Assembly: GCF_013314535.1 (NCBI RefSeq) | Contig: NZ_JABUAE010000021.1 | Location: 16,985 to 80,984 of the forward strand | From: Bacillus sp. Xin1 | GTDB taxonomy: Bacteria > Bacillota > Bacilli > Bacillales > Bacillaceae_G | Length of the DNA: 64,000 bases | Direction: 5' to 3' | Shown: positions 9,040-19,766 of the stretch, in pieces | Layout of the letters: every line of letters begins with the position of its first letter | How positions within the stretch are numbered: the first letter of the stretch is position 1 | Notes under the pieces: model-generated | The model's input: the letters and a program-made list of their open reading frames with translations, nothing else | Told to the model about the DNA's origin: nothing | The model's database searches: none | Program-made: the position numbers and the translations under genes

Positions 9040-10827
9040 CTAATTACTTATTTCACCTATCATATGTAAATTTCGTTTTATGGGAGAAACAAGGACCTTT
9101 CTATTTTTCACATCGTATAACCCAATTGGTGTCATTCTAATGAAAGGTAGATGTGTTGCAGAGAAGAATAATAACGTAAAGGACGGGTCATTAAAGTGAT
9201 AACCTCGTTCCTGAAGTAATTTCACCATCATTTTCTCTTCCTGTATTAAGGAACTCATTTCTAAGTCGGACATGATCCCTAATAAAGGTAGAGAAATTTC
9301 ATGTAAAATTTTATTCCTTTCAGTTATTACTATTCCACCACCGATTTCTTTCACTCTTTTAAAAGCACTTCGCATATCTTCTTTACTCTTTCCAATAAGA
9401 ATGATATCACCCGTACCGGAATAAGAGCTTGCAAAGCCTCCTAATCGATTTGCAAAACCTTTCACTACTGTATTAACTCGCCAAGTACCATCACGAGCAA
9501 TCATCATAAGGAAACATTCATCATGTTCAAAAGAAAGTTCATCACAGTTTAAATCAATTTCACTAACATATGGCTTTGTAATAACATTATTCAATAACTT
9601 TATACCATTTGCATCAGAAAAAATCATATCTTCTTTCTGTAAACACCAGTCTAATTGTAAAGGAACTACTTGGAATTTATCCCATTCTACGTTTAATGAT
9701 TCATTTTTATTTATTCCATCACGTTTAATCCATTGTCCTTTTGCAATAACACTAATTGGAGTAGGATTTTCTTTACTTTCCAATATATTAATATTAGCAA
9801 TTCTTGCTGTAGCAATCGTACCATGTAGATGCTCCATATTATAATAACGAGCAATATTATAACTTGCCATATGATAAGCATCTATTAATGGGATTCCTTG
9901 TTTTATTGCTATTGCAATCATTGTATCATTCATACCATTTTCATAAAAAGACGGGTGCGAACCGTCTGTTGTAAAGAAGAATCTATCAAATTGACGAACA
10001 CCTAATTCCAGTAATTCTTTTAGTAAAATTTTTAAATCCGGTCGGATAGAAGAGTTTCTAAGAGATACTGTGTAACCATGCATAAGACGTGTTAAGGCTT
10101 CCTGACCTGTCATTGCTTCATGATCACAATCAGTCCCCAGCAACATTAGCTTTGCTAAAGTTGTTTCGGATGCTCCTGGAAAATGCCCTTCTACTTTTTT
10201 CTTTAACCTTTTTGTTTCCTGTATCCAAGATAGCATCTGTTCATCGCCATTTAATAATTTCGGCCATGCTGTTAGTTCACCACCTTGAAGAACTGCTTCA
10301 TGCTTAAGCCATGCCAATATTTCCTCATTGTTAAATATCAACCTATCATTTTGCAATTCGCTTTGCCCATCGTAACGGCACCACCAATACATACTTGCAG
10401 GAATAGTTTGTAACTCATCTAATAAACCAAATGCTACTTCACGTTGTAGTTCAAAAAATATAGTCAAATTATCGTTAATTAAAGTTGTTGTACCTAATTG
10501 CATCGCATGATTCGCTAATGTCTGAGGATTATATAATTGATAAGGGTGTGCATGCGGTTCGATATAACCAGGTACTACATACTTTCCATGACAATCAATT
10601 ACTTCACAATCACTTAGTTGTTGTGGCAATTTTTCTCCTACATATATAATACGATCATCAAAAATCCAAATATTGGCCATAACCCAATCACGCATATATG
10701 AATTTAAATAGGTCGCATTCTTTAATAAGATATGCGGACTTCTAGTACCTTCAAGTATCTCAACATGTTTTCTTATTTGTTTATTAGACCATCCAAAGTG
10801 ACTTTGTAGCAATATATTCCCCTCCAT
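9040..10827 (-). CDS. Adenine deaminase family amidohydrolase (YerA-like)
   Basis: A 595-residue amidohydrolase that resembles the putative adenine deaminase YerA of B. subtilis more than the classic Ade. The N-terminal small beta domain ends at PGYIEPHAHPYQLYN; His92 and His94 are the first metal ligands. GHFPGAS, DCDHEAMTG and FTTDGSHPS supply further histidine, glutamate and aspartate ligands. The C-terminal domain (about 400-595) contains the family's GGFASSYSGTGDIILIG pattern. It would convert adenine to hypoxanthine if the family assignment holds; the exact substrate of YerA-type proteins is not certain. It is a single gene with a GGAGGGGAAT-type ribosome binding site. Confidence 0.85.
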   Translation of the reverse strand: MEGNILLQSHFGWSNKQIRKHVEILEGTRSPHILLKNATYLNSYMRDWVMANIWIFDDRIIYVGEKLPQQLSDCEVIDCHGKYVVPGYIEPHAHPYQLYNPQTLANHAMQLGTTTLINDNLTIFFELQREVAFGLLDELQTIPASMYWWCRYDGQSELQNDRLIFNNEEILAWLKHEAVLQGGELTAWPKLLNGDEQMLSWIQETKRLKKKVEGHFPGASETTLAKLMLLGTDCDHEAMTGQEALTRLMHGYTVSLRNSSIRPDLKILLKELLELGVRQFDRFFFTTDGSHPSFYENGMNDTMIAIAIKQGIPLIDAYHMASYNIARYYNMEHLHGTIATARIANINILESKENPTPISVIAKGQWIKRDGINKNESLNVEWDKFQVVPLQLDWCLQKEDMIFSDANGIKLLNNVITKPYVSEIDLNCDELSFEHDECFLMMIARDGTWRVNTVVKGFANRLGGFASSYSGTGDIILIGKSKEDMRSAFKRVKEIGGGIVITERNKILHEISLPLLGIMSDLEMSSLIQEEKMMVKLLQERGYHFNDPSFTLLFFSATHLPFIRMTPIGLYDVKNRKVLVSPIKRNLHMIGEISN

Positions 10828-10906
10828 ATCAACAAGCTATTATCTTCGTATTCAGCTTGTAGTACATCATTTAAATTAACTAACACTAAATCAAAATTAA
10901 AAAGTC

Positions 10907-10934
10907 ATAGACTATCATTTATAAGATAGTCTAT
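10907..10934 (-). terminator. Hairpin after the azlD remnant
   Basis: Perfect 10-bp stem ATAGACTATC / GATAGTCTAT with an 8-nt loop. The minus strand continues with T-rich sequence, so it could end the azlD transcript. Confidence 0.5.
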
Positions 10935-11061
10935 ATTAATAATCCTATCCTTTAAAACACAAAAATTCAAATTATTCAATTAAATAGTGATCTTTACGAT
11001 AAGAAACAGCTTCCCTTGTTGCTATCAGATTTTGCTCATCTAAAATATTAAATGGAAGTAA

Positions 11062-11393
11062 TTAAAAACCCAATTGCACTAACATCATATAGATGATTGT
11101 TCCCCCAGCTATGGAGAAAAGCATTTGTCTCTTCCAGAAGTGAAGCAATACTACCACTGTTACCGCAATCAGTTCAGGAACGCCATGACTACCGGATAAT
11201 AAGTTCACATCCTTGAAACAGTAAATGACTAAAAGACCTATCACCGCCGAAGGTAGTACCTGCCGAGGTACTGGATATACTGTGGTGTAGGTTTACCTGA
11301 CGGAAAAACTACAAATGGAAGAAACCTTGTAAGCATTGTACCTAAAATAACCATGGCAATTATGATAATTTGCTGTAATAAACTCATCGTCAT
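11062..11393 (-). pseudogene. azlD: azlD, disrupted by a one-base frameshift
   Basis: AzlD is the small membrane partner of AzlC in branched-chain amino acid export. Two out-of-frame pieces together make a full AzlD of about 110 residues: [19 protein letters not shown] through QYIQYLG, then [18 protein letters not shown] through MMLVQLGF at 11062. The frame changes at about 11255-11270, where one base is missing (CTC GGC AGG TAC instead of a lysine or glutamine codon before GTA CTA CCT). There is no azlC in the 300 bp upstream, so the pair is non-functional even without the frameshift. A sequencing error cannot be excluded for the frameshift, but not for the missing partner. Confidence 0.8.
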
Positions 11394-11638
11394 ACGATGA
11401 GTTGAAAATAGGATTAGAAACATTAAGACAATATCTCAGCTAATTTAAAAGCAAAAAAATCCAATACTAAAAACCTTACGAAACATCTCATCAATTTATA
11501 TATTAAGCCAAGAAACAGGCCACCTTAAAAAAGATAAAATGAACATTTTTGTTACATAAGAAGAAAACGTCTATCAAGATAGTCAACAACTGTATCATTT
11601 ACTCTATAAGAAAAAAATATATATTTAAACATAAAAAC

Positions 11639-11676
11639 AAAGAGCCCTCCGAAAACAACTTTTCGGAGGGCTCTTT
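11639..11676 (-). terminator. Terminator of mutSL
   Basis: A 17-bp perfect stem AAAGAGCCCTCCGAAAA and its complement around CAAC, about 65 bp past the mutL stop codon. It is symmetric with A/T ends, so it could also work for the other strand. The rest of the 11424-11739 gap shows no gene. Confidence 0.9.
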
Positions 11677-11739
11677 AATTCAGAAACTTTTACTTCCTAA
11701 GAATAACGGATATATCTTTTTATAAACGGTACACAACTA

Positions 11740-13674
11740 CTACATAACCCGCTTAAACATCTTCTCCAGTTCATAAGTCGAATGATGCACAAGAATCGGT
11801 CTACCATGCGGACATGTGTATGGATTTGTTGTTGTACGCAGTTCTTCCAGTAAAGCAAAGATTTGATCGTTTGTTAAATATTGATTCGCTTTAATTGATG
11901 CTTTACAGCTCATCATGATGGCTGCTTCTTCACGTAACTTTTTAATATCGACTTTTTTTAGTTTAACGACTTGCTGCATCATTTCGTCAATAATCTCTGT
12001 TTCTTTCCCTTTTGGAAACCATGTTGGATGTGAGCGAACAATAAAGGATTGATGACCAAATTGTTCTAGGAACAATCCTACCTTTTTCAATTCCTCTAAT
12101 TGTTCTTCGACACGTAAGAATTCAGTAAGCGATAAATCAATACGATATGGTACAAGTAACTCCTGTACTTCTTGTGTTACTTGACCTACTTTATCACGGA
12201 AATATTCATAATTAATTCGCTCTTGCGCTGCATGCTGGTCAATCATATATAAGCCTTTATCATTTTGAGCGAAAATATAAGTTCCATGCATTTGCCCAAT
12301 TGGATAAAGCGGTGGTAAATCGTTTCCGTTCATTTCAATTTCTTGGATTTCTTCCTCTTCTTCTAATTCAAACTCATCATCGCTGCTACCCCAATCTTTT
12401 GCTTCTGAAAGTGATTCTTCAATGATTGGCTTAGACGGTTGCCATTTATTTTCTTCTCTTACTAAAGACTCAGGAGGCTGCCATTCTTGCTTCGGTGGTT
12501 GCCAAAGTTGCGGCGCGGGCTTTTGTTTTATTGTACTCACTTCTTCTTGCTTCTCATCCATCCCAGTTGGTAAGACGATATTAGGCATAGGTGGCTCTTT
12601 GGGCTTTGTATGCTCAAAATAGAATTGTTCTTGCACACTTTGGTCTTTTTCTTTTTTCTTCGTTGTCACTCCAGCATCTGGAATAAGTTGTATTTTTTTA
12701 AATGCATCTTGTAATGTGCTTTCGATTAATTGCAGGAGTTCCTGCTCTTTACTAAAACGCACTTCTAATTTTGCTGGATGGACGTTAACGTCAACTAGCA
12801 TTGGATCCATCTCAATCGATAAGAAACCGATTGGATAACGCCCAACTGGAAGCAATGTATGATACCCTTGCTGGATTGCTTTCATTAGTACATAGTTTCG
12901 AACGTAGCGGCCATTTACAATCGTTGACATGTAGTTACGAGATGCTCTCGTTACTTCAGGCAATGTGACATAGCCACGAATGGTAAAATCTAATGATTCT
13001 GCTTCAATCGGAATTAATTTTTTTGCAACTTGAATACTGTAAATAGCTGCAAGTACTTGTCTCACATCACCATTTCCAGATGTATGAAGCAATTTTTTCT
13101 CATTATGAAATAGCTTCAAAGATACCTCTGGATGGGACATTGCAATGCGATACACAATGTCTGTAATATTACCAAGCTCTGTATGAATTGTTTTCATATA
13201 TTTAAGGCGCGCGGGCGTATTAAAAAACAGGTTTTGAACTGTAATATCTGTTCCTTTACGGCTCGCTGTTTTTTCCTGCTTTATAATGTCTCCACCTTTA
13301 ATAACAAGATGTGTACCTGGTGCATCTCCTGTGCTTGTGATTAACTCTAATTCACTAACAGATGCAATACTTGGCAATGCCTCGCCACGGAAACCTAACG
13401 TCCGGATTCGAAACAGATCATTTTCATCCTTAATTTTGCTTGTTGCATGTCGTTCAAAGGCAACAATACAATCTTCTTCATCAATGCCATCCCCATTATC
13501 GATGATGCGAATCTTCGATAACCCAGCTTCTTCTAAGTGGATTTCAATAGATGTACTATTCGCATCGATGGAATTTTCGACAAGTTCTTTTACAACCGAA
13601 GCCGGGCGTTCGACTACTTCTCCAGCTGCAATTAAGTTTGAGAGTTGATCATCGAGTTTGCGAATTTTCCCCAT
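11740..13674 (-). CDS. mutL: DNA mismatch repair protein MutL
   Basis: The 644-residue protein has an N-terminal GHKL ATPase: [19 protein letters not shown] and [15 protein letters not shown] are the three nucleotide motifs in the first 105 residues. It is followed by a transducer domain to about 330, an acidic and proline/tryptophan-rich linker (about 340-450), and a C-terminal dimerisation/endonuclease domain. [12 protein letters not shown] in that domain is the metal-binding nuclease motif of MutL proteins from bacteria without Mut[12 protein letters not shown] near the end is the second conserved site. It links MutS mismatch recognition to strand nicking. It follows mutS by 8 bp in one operon. 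Confidence 0.98.
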   Translation of the reverse strand: MGKIRKLDDQLSNLIAAGEVVERPASVVKELVENSIDANSTSIEIHLEEAGLSKIRIIDNGDGIDEEDCIVAFERHATSKIKDENDLFRIRTLGFRGEALPSIASVSELELITSTGDAPGTHLVIKGGDIIKQEKTASRKGTDITVQNLFFNTPARLKYMKTIHTELGNITDIVYRIAMSHPEVSLKLFHNEKKLLHTSGNGDVRQVLAAIYSIQVAKKLIPIEAESLDFTIRGYVTLPEVTRASRNYMSTIVNGRYVRNYVLMKAIQQGYHTLLPVGRYPIGFLSIEMDPMLVDVNVHPAKLEVRFSKEQELLQLIESTLQDAFKKIQLIPDAGVTTKKKEKDQSVQEQFYFEHTKPKEPPMPNIVLPTGMDEKQEEVSTIKQKPAPQLWQPPKQEWQPPESLVREENKWQPSKPIIEESLSEAKDWGSSDDEFELEEEEEIQEIEMNGNDLPPLYPIGQMHGTYIFAQNDKGLYMIDQHAAQERINYEYFRDKVGQVTQEVQELLVPYRIDLSLTEFLRVEEQLEELKKVGLFLEQFGHQSFIVRSHPTWFPKGKETEIIDEMMQQVVKLKKVDIKKLREEAAIMMSCKASIKANQYLTNDQIFALLEELRTTTNPYTCPHGRPILVHHSTYELEKMFKRVM

Positions 13675-13682
13675 CTACTTAC

Positions 13683-16355
13683 TCATCCTTTCTTTAACTT
13701 TTTCTGCAAACGATACAATTCATTTAACGCTTCTAAAGGCGTCATATCAAGTAAATCAATTTTTTTGATTTGTGTTAAGACCGCTGCTTCTTTTTGATCC
13801 AGTGCAGGCTTTTCTTGTTTTTCAGGAGATTGTTCTGCTGCAAAGAAAGATAGCTGTGATTCTTCTGCTTCTTCGTTCTTCTTTGGTATTGTTTCTACCT
13901 CTTCTTTTACTACAGCTGGTTCTTGAACAATTTCTTCTTGGACTTTAACTTCTGCACGTTTCGGAATGATGATCTCCTCTTGCCCTTCTAACTGTGCTAA
14001 TACTTCCTTTGCACGAGCAATTAAACTATCTGGAAGTTCAGCAAGCTGAGCAACGTGAATACCATAACTTTTATCCGCTGCACCGTCTTGAATCTTATGC
14101 AAGAAAACAACTTTTCCATTTTCTTCAATAGCTGAAACGTGTACGTTTTTCAGTTGTTCTAAACTTTCTTCTAATACAGTCAATTCGTGGTAATGCGTTG
14201 AGAATAGTGTCTTCGCTCCAATTTGGTCATGAATATGCTCGATGATTGCTTGTGCGAGTGCCATACCATCATACGTAGATGTACCGCGGCCGATTTCATC
14301 AAATAAAATTAAACTTCTTTCTGATGCATTCGCAATTGCATTTTTCGCTTCTAGCATTTCGACCATAAACGTACTTTGACCTGAAATTAAATCATCTGCT
14401 GCACCAATCCTCGTAAAGATTTGATCGAAAACTGGTAATACAGCTTCTGTTGCAGGTACAAAGCAACCGATTTGCGACATAACAGTAACAAGTGCTAATT
14501 GACGCATATACGTACTTTTACCAGACATGTTTGGACCTGTAATTAAAAAGACATCCATGTTTTCAGGCATCACACAATCGTTTGGAACATACAATTTGCC
14601 GTTCAATACTTTTTCTACGACAGGATGACGACCATCTTTTATAAAGATTTCACGCTTATTTGTTAAAACTGGTTTTACAAATTGTTCTTCTTCACTCACT
14701 GTAGCAAAACTTTGCAGTACATCTAATTCACTAATTACTTTCGCTAAGTGCTGTAATTTAGGAATAAACACTTTTACTTCTTCACGAAGTGCAGTAAATA
14801 AATCATATTCTAACTGTACAATTTTTTCTTCTGCCTCTAAAATCAATGTTTCTTTTTCTTTTAATTCATCTGTAATGAAACGCTCCGCATTTGCAAGCGT
14901 CTGTTTGCGCTCATAACGCCCTTCTGGAAGCGAAGCAAGGTTTGCCTTTGTTACTTCAATATAGTAGCCAAAAATACGATTGTAACCAATCTTTAACGAT
15001 TTAATTCCCGTAATATCACGTTCGCGTTTTTCAAGCTCTGCAATCCATGTTTTTCCGTTCTTACTAACATAACGATATTCATCTAGCCTGTCATTATAAC
15101 CATCTTTTATAATATCTCCATCTTTTATAGAAAGCGGTGGGTTTTCTTGGATACTTCTATCTAGTAACTCTGTTAAACTTTCACATGGATCAGCGCCTTG
15201 AATTAATCTTGCCGCATAAGAATTGTCTAACAGACTAACTGCCTCTAAAATGGTCGGAACTTGCAATAGAGAACGTTTTAATTGCAGTAAATCGCGCGCA
15301 TTGACGCTACCATATGCGACTTTTCCCGCTAAACGCTCTAGGTCATACACTTCTTTTAGTTTTTCTTTTAAATCTTCACGTAAGAAATAGTCATTCACAA
15401 ATGTTTCAACCATTTCTAGACGCTCTTCAATTTTTTCTTTTTGTATAAGCGGGCGTTCCATCCACTGTTTTAGCATACGGCCGCCCATCGCTGTTTTGGT
15501 TTTGTCTAATAGCCATAATAAAGAGCCTGTTTTTTCTTTTGTTCGAAGTGTTTCTGTTAGCTCTAAATTACGCTTTGAATGCACATCAATTTTCATAAAT
15601 TGATTGGTATAATAAATATCTACCGGCTGCAGGTGATCTAATGAACGTTTTTGTGTTCTTAATACATAATTTAATAATCGCCCTACTGCTGTAACTAATT
15701 TCGTTTGGGTTACATTTTTCACAAGATGCTCTAATCCTTCAGGTACTTTCGTTTCATCTTCATAAGAGATTGTCATCTTTAATGTTTCCGTCAGCTTACT
15801 TAGCTCATCTTTTGAAAATGTAGAATCCACAACAATTTCTTTTGAACCTGTTGCATAAACTTCTAACAGTACATCTTCTACAGAACCTGTTAACAGTGTT
15901 ACTGTATTTTGCCCTGTTGTTAAATCATTACAAGCTAATGCATACGAACCATCTTCAAAATGAGTTAACGCAGCTAAAAAGTTATTTTCTTTTTCATCAA
16001 TCGTACGCCCCTCCATCATGGTTCCTGGCGTAATTAATTGAACAACTTCACGACGTACAACACCTTTTGCTGTTTTCGGATCTTCTACTTGTTCACAGAT
16101 TGCAACTTTATATCCTTTTTCAACGAGCTGTTCAATATAATTTTTCGCTGCATGGTACGGAACACCACACATCGGTATTCGATCACTGCTCCCCCCATCT
16201 CGGCTAGTTAGCGTAATTTCAAGTTCATGAGCTGCCTTAACTGCATCTTCAAAAAACATTTCATAAAAATCACCTAAACGAAAAAATAAAAAGGCATCTT
16301 GATAGTCTGCCTTGACCTTTAAATATTGTTGTATCATAGGGGTATACTGGGCCAT
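13683..16355 (-). CDS. mutS: DNA mismatch repair protein MutS
   Basis: The 890-residue mismatch sensor has the mismatch-wedge motif [11 protein letters not shown] near residue 28, followed by connector, lever and clamp domains. The C-terminal ABC-type ATPase has Walker [14 protein letters not shown] (about 610) and a Walker [17 protein letters not shown] segment. The C-terminal tail holds a charged, variable linker (about 800-860) and the helical end that aids tetramer formation and beta-clamp contact. It forms an operon with mutL, as in most Firmicutes. Start: GAGGAAACAA-ATG. Confidence 0.98.
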   Translation of the reverse strand: MAQYTPMIQQYLKVKADYQDAFLFFRLGDFYEMFFEDAVKAAHELEITLTSRDGGSSDRIPMCGVPYHAAKNYIEQLVEKGYKVAICEQVEDPKTAKGVVRREVVQLITPGTMMEGRTIDEKENNFLAALTHFEDGSYALACNDLTTGQNTVTLLTGSVEDVLLEVYATGSKEIVVDSTFSKDELSKLTETLKMTISYEDETKVPEGLEHLVKNVTQTKLVTAVGRLLNYVLRTQKRSLDHLQPVDIYYTNQFMKIDVHSKRNLELTETLRTKEKTGSLLWLLDKTKTAMGGRMLKQWMERPLIQKEKIEERLEMVETFVNDYFLREDLKEKLKEVYDLERLAGKVAYGSVNARDLLQLKRSLLQVPTILEAVSLLDNSYAARLIQGADPCESLTELLDRSIQENPPLSIKDGDIIKDGYNDRLDEYRYVSKNGKTWIAELEKRERDITGIKSLKIGYNRIFGYYIEVTKANLASLPEGRYERKQTLANAERFITDELKEKETLILEAEEKIVQLEYDLFTALREEVKVFIPKLQHLAKVISELDVLQSFATVSEEEQFVKPVLTNKREIFIKDGRHPVVEKVLNGKLYVPNDCVMPENMDVFLITGPNMSGKSTYMRQLALVTVMSQIGCFVPATEAVLPVFDQIFTRIGAADDLISGQSTFMVEMLEAKNAIANASERSLILFDEIGRGTSTYDGMALAQAIIEHIHDQIGAKTLFSTHYHELTVLEESLEQLKNVHVSAIEENGKVVFLHKIQDGAADKSYGIHVAQLAELPDSLIARAKEVLAQLEGQEEIIIPKRAEVKVQEEIVQEPAVVKEEVETIPKKNEEAEESQLSFFAAEQSPEKQEKPALDQKEAAVLTQIKKIDLLDMTPLEALNELYRLQKKLKKG

Positions 16356-16495
16356 TTGTTTCCTCCATACTTCATAAAAATGTGCTATATATTTAAATGC
16401 CGCACTTCACGGACACTCTTATCTCCTCTTTTAGGAGCCTCTCTCTTCATTATAGCACATTTTTATAAGGAAACATGTTCATTCAGCTTATGTAA

Positions 16496-16524
16496 AAAGC
16501 TAGGAAGAATTTCTCCCTAGCTTT
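16496..16524 (-). terminator. Terminator of cotE
   Basis: Stem AAAGCTAGG / CCTAGCTTT, T-rich on the minus strand, directly after the cotE stop. Confidence 0.75.
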
Positions 16525-16527
16525 CTA

Positions 16528-17070
16528 TTACTCTTCTTCTGCTTCTACAATAAAGTTTGGATCTAACTCTTCAAATTCATCATCATCTACTTCAAAATCT
16601 TCCTCATTCTCTGGACATCCATCTGGATTTACATTTACACAAATTTTTGTTTCACCGACAACTTCTGTTACAAATTCACGCTCTACAGTTACAACAATCT
16701 TGTTACCATTTGGTGAAACGATCGCTTCTAAACAATTTGGATGTTGAATAACGCGAGCAATAATTTCTAAATCTTCACCTGAAAAATTTTTGTCACGATA
16801 TCCAACATTTACTTCATCCGTGTAACTAACACGTTCTGTTACAACTTCTGTTTTTGTGTTTTCATCAAATGAGTACCACGTATTCACATCGTAGTATCCT
16901 TCAATTTCTACAGACTTCCCATTCTTTCTTGCTTCATATGTGTGATTAATTACCCAACATCCGAGAATACTTGTCGGCTCATGATTTGATTCACATGTAT
17001 GCGTTGATTTTGTATACTTACGTCCTTTGCCCACTACTGCCTTTGTAATAATCTCTCTAAATTCGGACAT
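16528..17070 (-). CDS. cotE: Spore coat morphogenetic protein CotE
   Basis: This 180-residue protein directs assembly of the outer spore coat, and in the B. cereus group also attachment of the exosporium. The N-terminus ([19 protein letters not shown]), the central beta-rich assembly region and the very acidic tail (EENEEDFEV-type, last 30 residues) are all typical. Its place between the mutSL pair and ricA-miaB is the usual Bacillus order. It is expected to be transcribed in the mother cell during sporulation. Start: GAGGAGGGTTCCGA-ATG. Confidence 0.97.
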   Translation of the reverse strand: MSEFREIITKAVVGKGRKYTKSTHTCESNHEPTSILGCWVINHTYEARKNGKSVEIEGYYDVNTWYSFDENTKTEVVTERVSYTDEVNVGYRDKNFSGEDLEIIARVIQHPNCLEAIVSPNGNKIVVTVEREFVTEVVGETKICVNVNPDGCPENEEDFEVDDDEFEELDPNFIVEAEEE

Positions 17071-17175
17071 TCGGAACCCTCCTCAATCAATATTCACTTA
17101 ATCATATGCGTGACAATAGCGGAATGTGTCATTCTTTTTTTGACAAAAGACTATAGAGTTGAATAAAAATAAAAA

Positions 17176-17198
17176 AGAGATGCCTATAAGGCATCTCT
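17176..17198 (-). terminator. Terminator of miaB-ricA
   Basis: Stem AGAGATGCC / GGCATCTCT with a 5-nt loop, followed on the minus strand by TTTTTTATTTTTATT, immediately after the ricA stop codon. Confidence 0.9.
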
Positions 17199-17199
17199 C

Positions 17200-17631
17200 C
17201 TAACAACCACAATTCCCTTTTTTACTCTCTATTTCAGCACCGGTTTCACCTTTTAACACATTACCACCAGTTGAAATTAAAATTTCATCCGTTACGTTAT
17301 TAGAAATGGTACTTGCTACAAGTTGCAGTAAATCATTTACATATGTTTGTGAAGATTTGAATTCCTGTACAACCGGAATGCTATCCAGTTTATCTTGCAA
17401 GGCGTCTATTTCCGCTTCTACTTTTTTCAACGCTTCCCATTTACCATAATGTTGTAAGTTTACAGCTTGTTTTTGCAGTGCCTTAATTTCATCAATTGCA
17501 CGTTTCACATTTTCATTTTTATGAATTTGTGCTTCTGCACGTTTAAAGAAATCCACTTCTTCTGTTTCAGAAATCATTTTCGCTAATTCTTTCGCTTGCT
17601 CGACAATTTCATCTTTTGTATAAATCTTCAT
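17200..17631 (-). CDS. ricA: RicA (YmcA), RicAFT complex subunit
   Basis: The 143-residue helical protein belongs to the Com_YlbF family. In B. subtilis RicA works with RicF (YlbF) and RicT (YaaT) in a complex that carries iron-sulfur clusters, controls mRNA processing by RNase Y, and is needed for competence, biofilm and sporulation. The C-terminal KKGNCGC supplies the cysteines implicated in cluster binding. It starts 3 bp after miaB and ends at a strong terminator. The clustering with rny in the same region is notable but the genes are in different operons. Confidence 0.93.
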   Translation of the reverse strand: MKIYTKDEIVEQAKELAKMISETEEVDFFKRAEAQIHKNENVKRAIDEIKALQKQAVNLQHYGKWEALKKVEAEIDALQDKLDSIPVVQEFKSSQTYVNDLLQLVASTISNNVTDEILISTGGNVLKGETGAEIESKKGNCGC

Positions 17632-17634
17632 CTA

Positions 17635-19164
17635 TTATTTCACCTCGATCGGCTCCTCAACCAATTCCCCGTTTAGAGACCAAGTTTTTGCTTCCGTTAC
17701 TTTTACTTTTACAAGCTGACCGATTGCAGATTTTGGAGCTACGAAGTTTACAAGCTTATTAGTACGTGTATAACCTGCAAGCACATCAGGATTATTCTTA
17801 CTCTCTCCATCAACTAATACTTCAACAATTTGACCTACATATCGTTTATTCTTTTCCATAGAATATTCATTCACTAATGTATTTAAGCGTTGCAAACGCT
17901 CTTTTTTTACTTCCATCGGTACATTATCCTTCATTTTTGCAGCAGGTGTACCTTCACGTGGAGAATAAATAAATGTAAATGCACTATCAAAACCTACTTC
18001 ACGATATAACGACATCGTTTCTTCAAACTGCTCGTCTGTTTCATTTGGGAAACCAACGATAATATCAGTTGTTAATACTGCATTCGGAATCGTTTCTTTA
18101 ATTTTACGTACAAGTTCTAAATAATGCTCCCGTGAATATTTACGTGCCATAATTTTTAGCATATCTGTACTTCCCGATTGCACTGGTAAGTGGATATGTT
18201 CAACTAAATTACCGCCTTTTCCAAGCACTTCAATTAAGTGATCATCGAAATCACGTGGGTGACTTGTTGTAAAGCGAACACGTGCTATATCAATCTTACG
18301 AAGTTCATCCATTAAATCGCCAAGACCATATTCTAAATCTTCAAAGTCTTTACCATATGCGTTCACATTTTGACCAAGCAGCGTAATTTCTTTATATCCA
18401 TTTGCCGCTAAATGACGAATTTCATTAATAATATCCTCTGGGCGACGACTACGTTCTTTACCGCGTGTATATGGTACGATGCAATATGTACAAAATTTGT
18501 CGCATCCATACATAATATTTACCCATGCTTTAATATCGCCACGACGTACTTTCGGAAGATTTTCAATTACATCTCCTTCTTTAGACCAAACCTCAACAAC
18601 TGTCGCTTTTGAGAACATCGCATCTTTTAAGATGTACGGCAAACGATGAATATTATGTGTACCAAATACCATATCTACATGCTGATTTTTTTGCATAATT
18701 TTGTTTACAACAGATTCTTCCTGAGACATACAACCACACACACCGATTAAAAGATCAGGGTTTCTTTGTTTTAATGGTTTTAAATGACCAAGTTCCCCAA
18801 ATACTTTATTCTCAGCATTTTCACGAATGGCACAAGTATTTAATAGAATCACGTCTGCATCTTCTGTCGAAAATGTTGGTTCATATCCAAGCGCTGTAAA
18901 AATACCAGCCATTACTTCCGTATCATGCTCATTCATTTGACATCCGTAAGTACGGATATAAAACTTTCTTCCAGCACCAAAGTTACGAAACTCTTCTGGC
19001 AAACCAAAATCACGCTCAATTTTCACTTCTTCTTTCCCGCGTTTTTTCGCATCCTTTAAGGAAGGTGGCTGATATACACTTTCAAAGTATTTACTATAAT
19101 CTTTTTCTTCTTTTTTCATAGAAGAATTCGCTTGTTGACTTGCTAATCGTTGTTGCTCGTTCAT
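17635..19164 (-). CDS. miaB: tRNA methylthiotransferase MiaB
   Basis: This radical-SAM enzyme of 509 residues turns i6A37 into ms2i6A37 in tRNAs reading UNN codons. The N-terminal UPF0004 domain has its three cluster cysteines in [20 protein letters not shown] and [10 protein letters not shown]. The radical-SAM CxxxCxxC is CDKFCTYC, followed by [10 protein letters not shown], and a TRAM RNA-binding domain closes the protein (about 440-503). The ATG at 19164 ([11 protein letters not shown]) is chosen because AAAGGAGATT lies 8 bp upstream; a further 38 in-frame residues upstream are not MiaB-like. Confidence 0.97.
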   Translation of the reverse strand: MNEQQRLASQQANSSMKKEEKDYSKYFESVYQPPSLKDAKKRGKEEVKIERDFGLPEEFRNFGAGRKFYIRTYGCQMNEHDTEVMAGIFTALGYEPTFSTEDADVILLNTCAIRENAENKVFGELGHLKPLKQRNPDLLIGVCGCMSQEESVVNKIMQKNQHVDMVFGTHNIHRLPYILKDAMFSKATVVEVWSKEGDVIENLPKVRRGDIKAWVNIMYGCDKFCTYCIVPYTRGKERSRRPEDIINEIRHLAANGYKEITLLGQNVNAYGKDFEDLEYGLGDLMDELRKIDIARVRFTTSHPRDFDDHLIEVLGKGGNLVEHIHLPVQSGSTDMLKIMARKYSREHYLELVRKIKETIPNAVLTTDIIVGFPNETDEQFEETMSLYREVGFDSAFTFIYSPREGTPAAKMKDNVPMEVKKERLQRLNTLVNEYSMEKNKRYVGQIVEVLVDGESKNNPDVLAGYTRTNKLVNFVAPKSAIGQLVKVKVTEAKTWSLNGELVEEPIEVK

Positions 19165-19529
19165 GGGTAATCTCCTTTCAACCTTAACTATACACACTCT
19201 GTAGTCCATTTTAATGACAATCAGACCCATCTTAAAGATTAGAATAGTTTGAGAGATAGCTTGCCCCTTGAAATTCAAGTAATCGATCTAACCATTCATA
19301 AGAATAGAGTCTTCCCGACACGAATAGACATTCCCTTTTTTGTTGTTTTAACCTTGTCCTTTTAAAAAGCATATTGCTTTATTCCTATACACACTACCAT
19401 AGTATAAAGTGTTTAGCCAAATTTAACAACAAAGAGACCGTATCATACCCACGTACTACAGCACACAAACCAACTTTTCTAACAAGACGACACTTCTATT
19501 ATTTTAACATTCTGAATCTTTATAGTAAA

Positions 19530-19559
19530 CAAAAAAAGCCGCCGTTAAGCAGCTTTTTT
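19530..19559 (-). terminator. Probable terminator of korAB
   Basis: On the minus strand AAAAAAGCTGC, a short loop, GGCGGCTTTTTTT: a 5-bp GC stem with one wobble, extended by A-T pairs and a T tract. It lies beyond the bcr1 copy that follows korB. Confidence 0.55.
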
Positions 19560-19715
19560 ATCCCGCATTAACGGGCAGTAAGACCCCCACCTCAAGATTC
19601 AGAGAGAAACGAGGAAGATAGGTGGGGGATCAACTGCCCGTAAAAGCCCGATTGGTGAGGGCTAATAATCAGTGGGGGATGAAGAAAACCCCCACTGATT
19701 AAAGTTTCACTTTAT
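19557..19715 (-). repeat. bcr1 repeat, full-length copy 4 with TTTAT duplication
   Basis: TTTAT at 19557-19561 and again at 19711-19715 frames a 149-bp imperfect palindrome: CCCGCATTAACGGGCAGTAA, CCCCCACCTCAAGATTC, AGGTGGGGGATCAACTGCCC, AGCCCGATTGGTGAGGGC, and CCCCCACTGATTAAAGTTTC. This is the structure described for bcr1, which is thought to be moved in trans and duplicates TTTAT. It is inverted relative to the three other copies. The remaining 19165-19529 upstream of miaB holds only promoter-region sequence. Confidence 0.92.
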
Positions 19716-19766
19716 AATCAATAAATAATTATTAAATACGAAAGAATGCATGTTTTTTTATTACGA

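Noticed and set aside
13286-13648. A 120-codon plus-strand frame
   Set aside because: Antisense to the mutL ATPase domain; composition typical of a shadow frame.
19165-19278. A 38-residue N-terminal extension of MiaB
   Set aside because: Not MiaB-like; the ATG at 19164 has a good ribosome binding site at the right distance.
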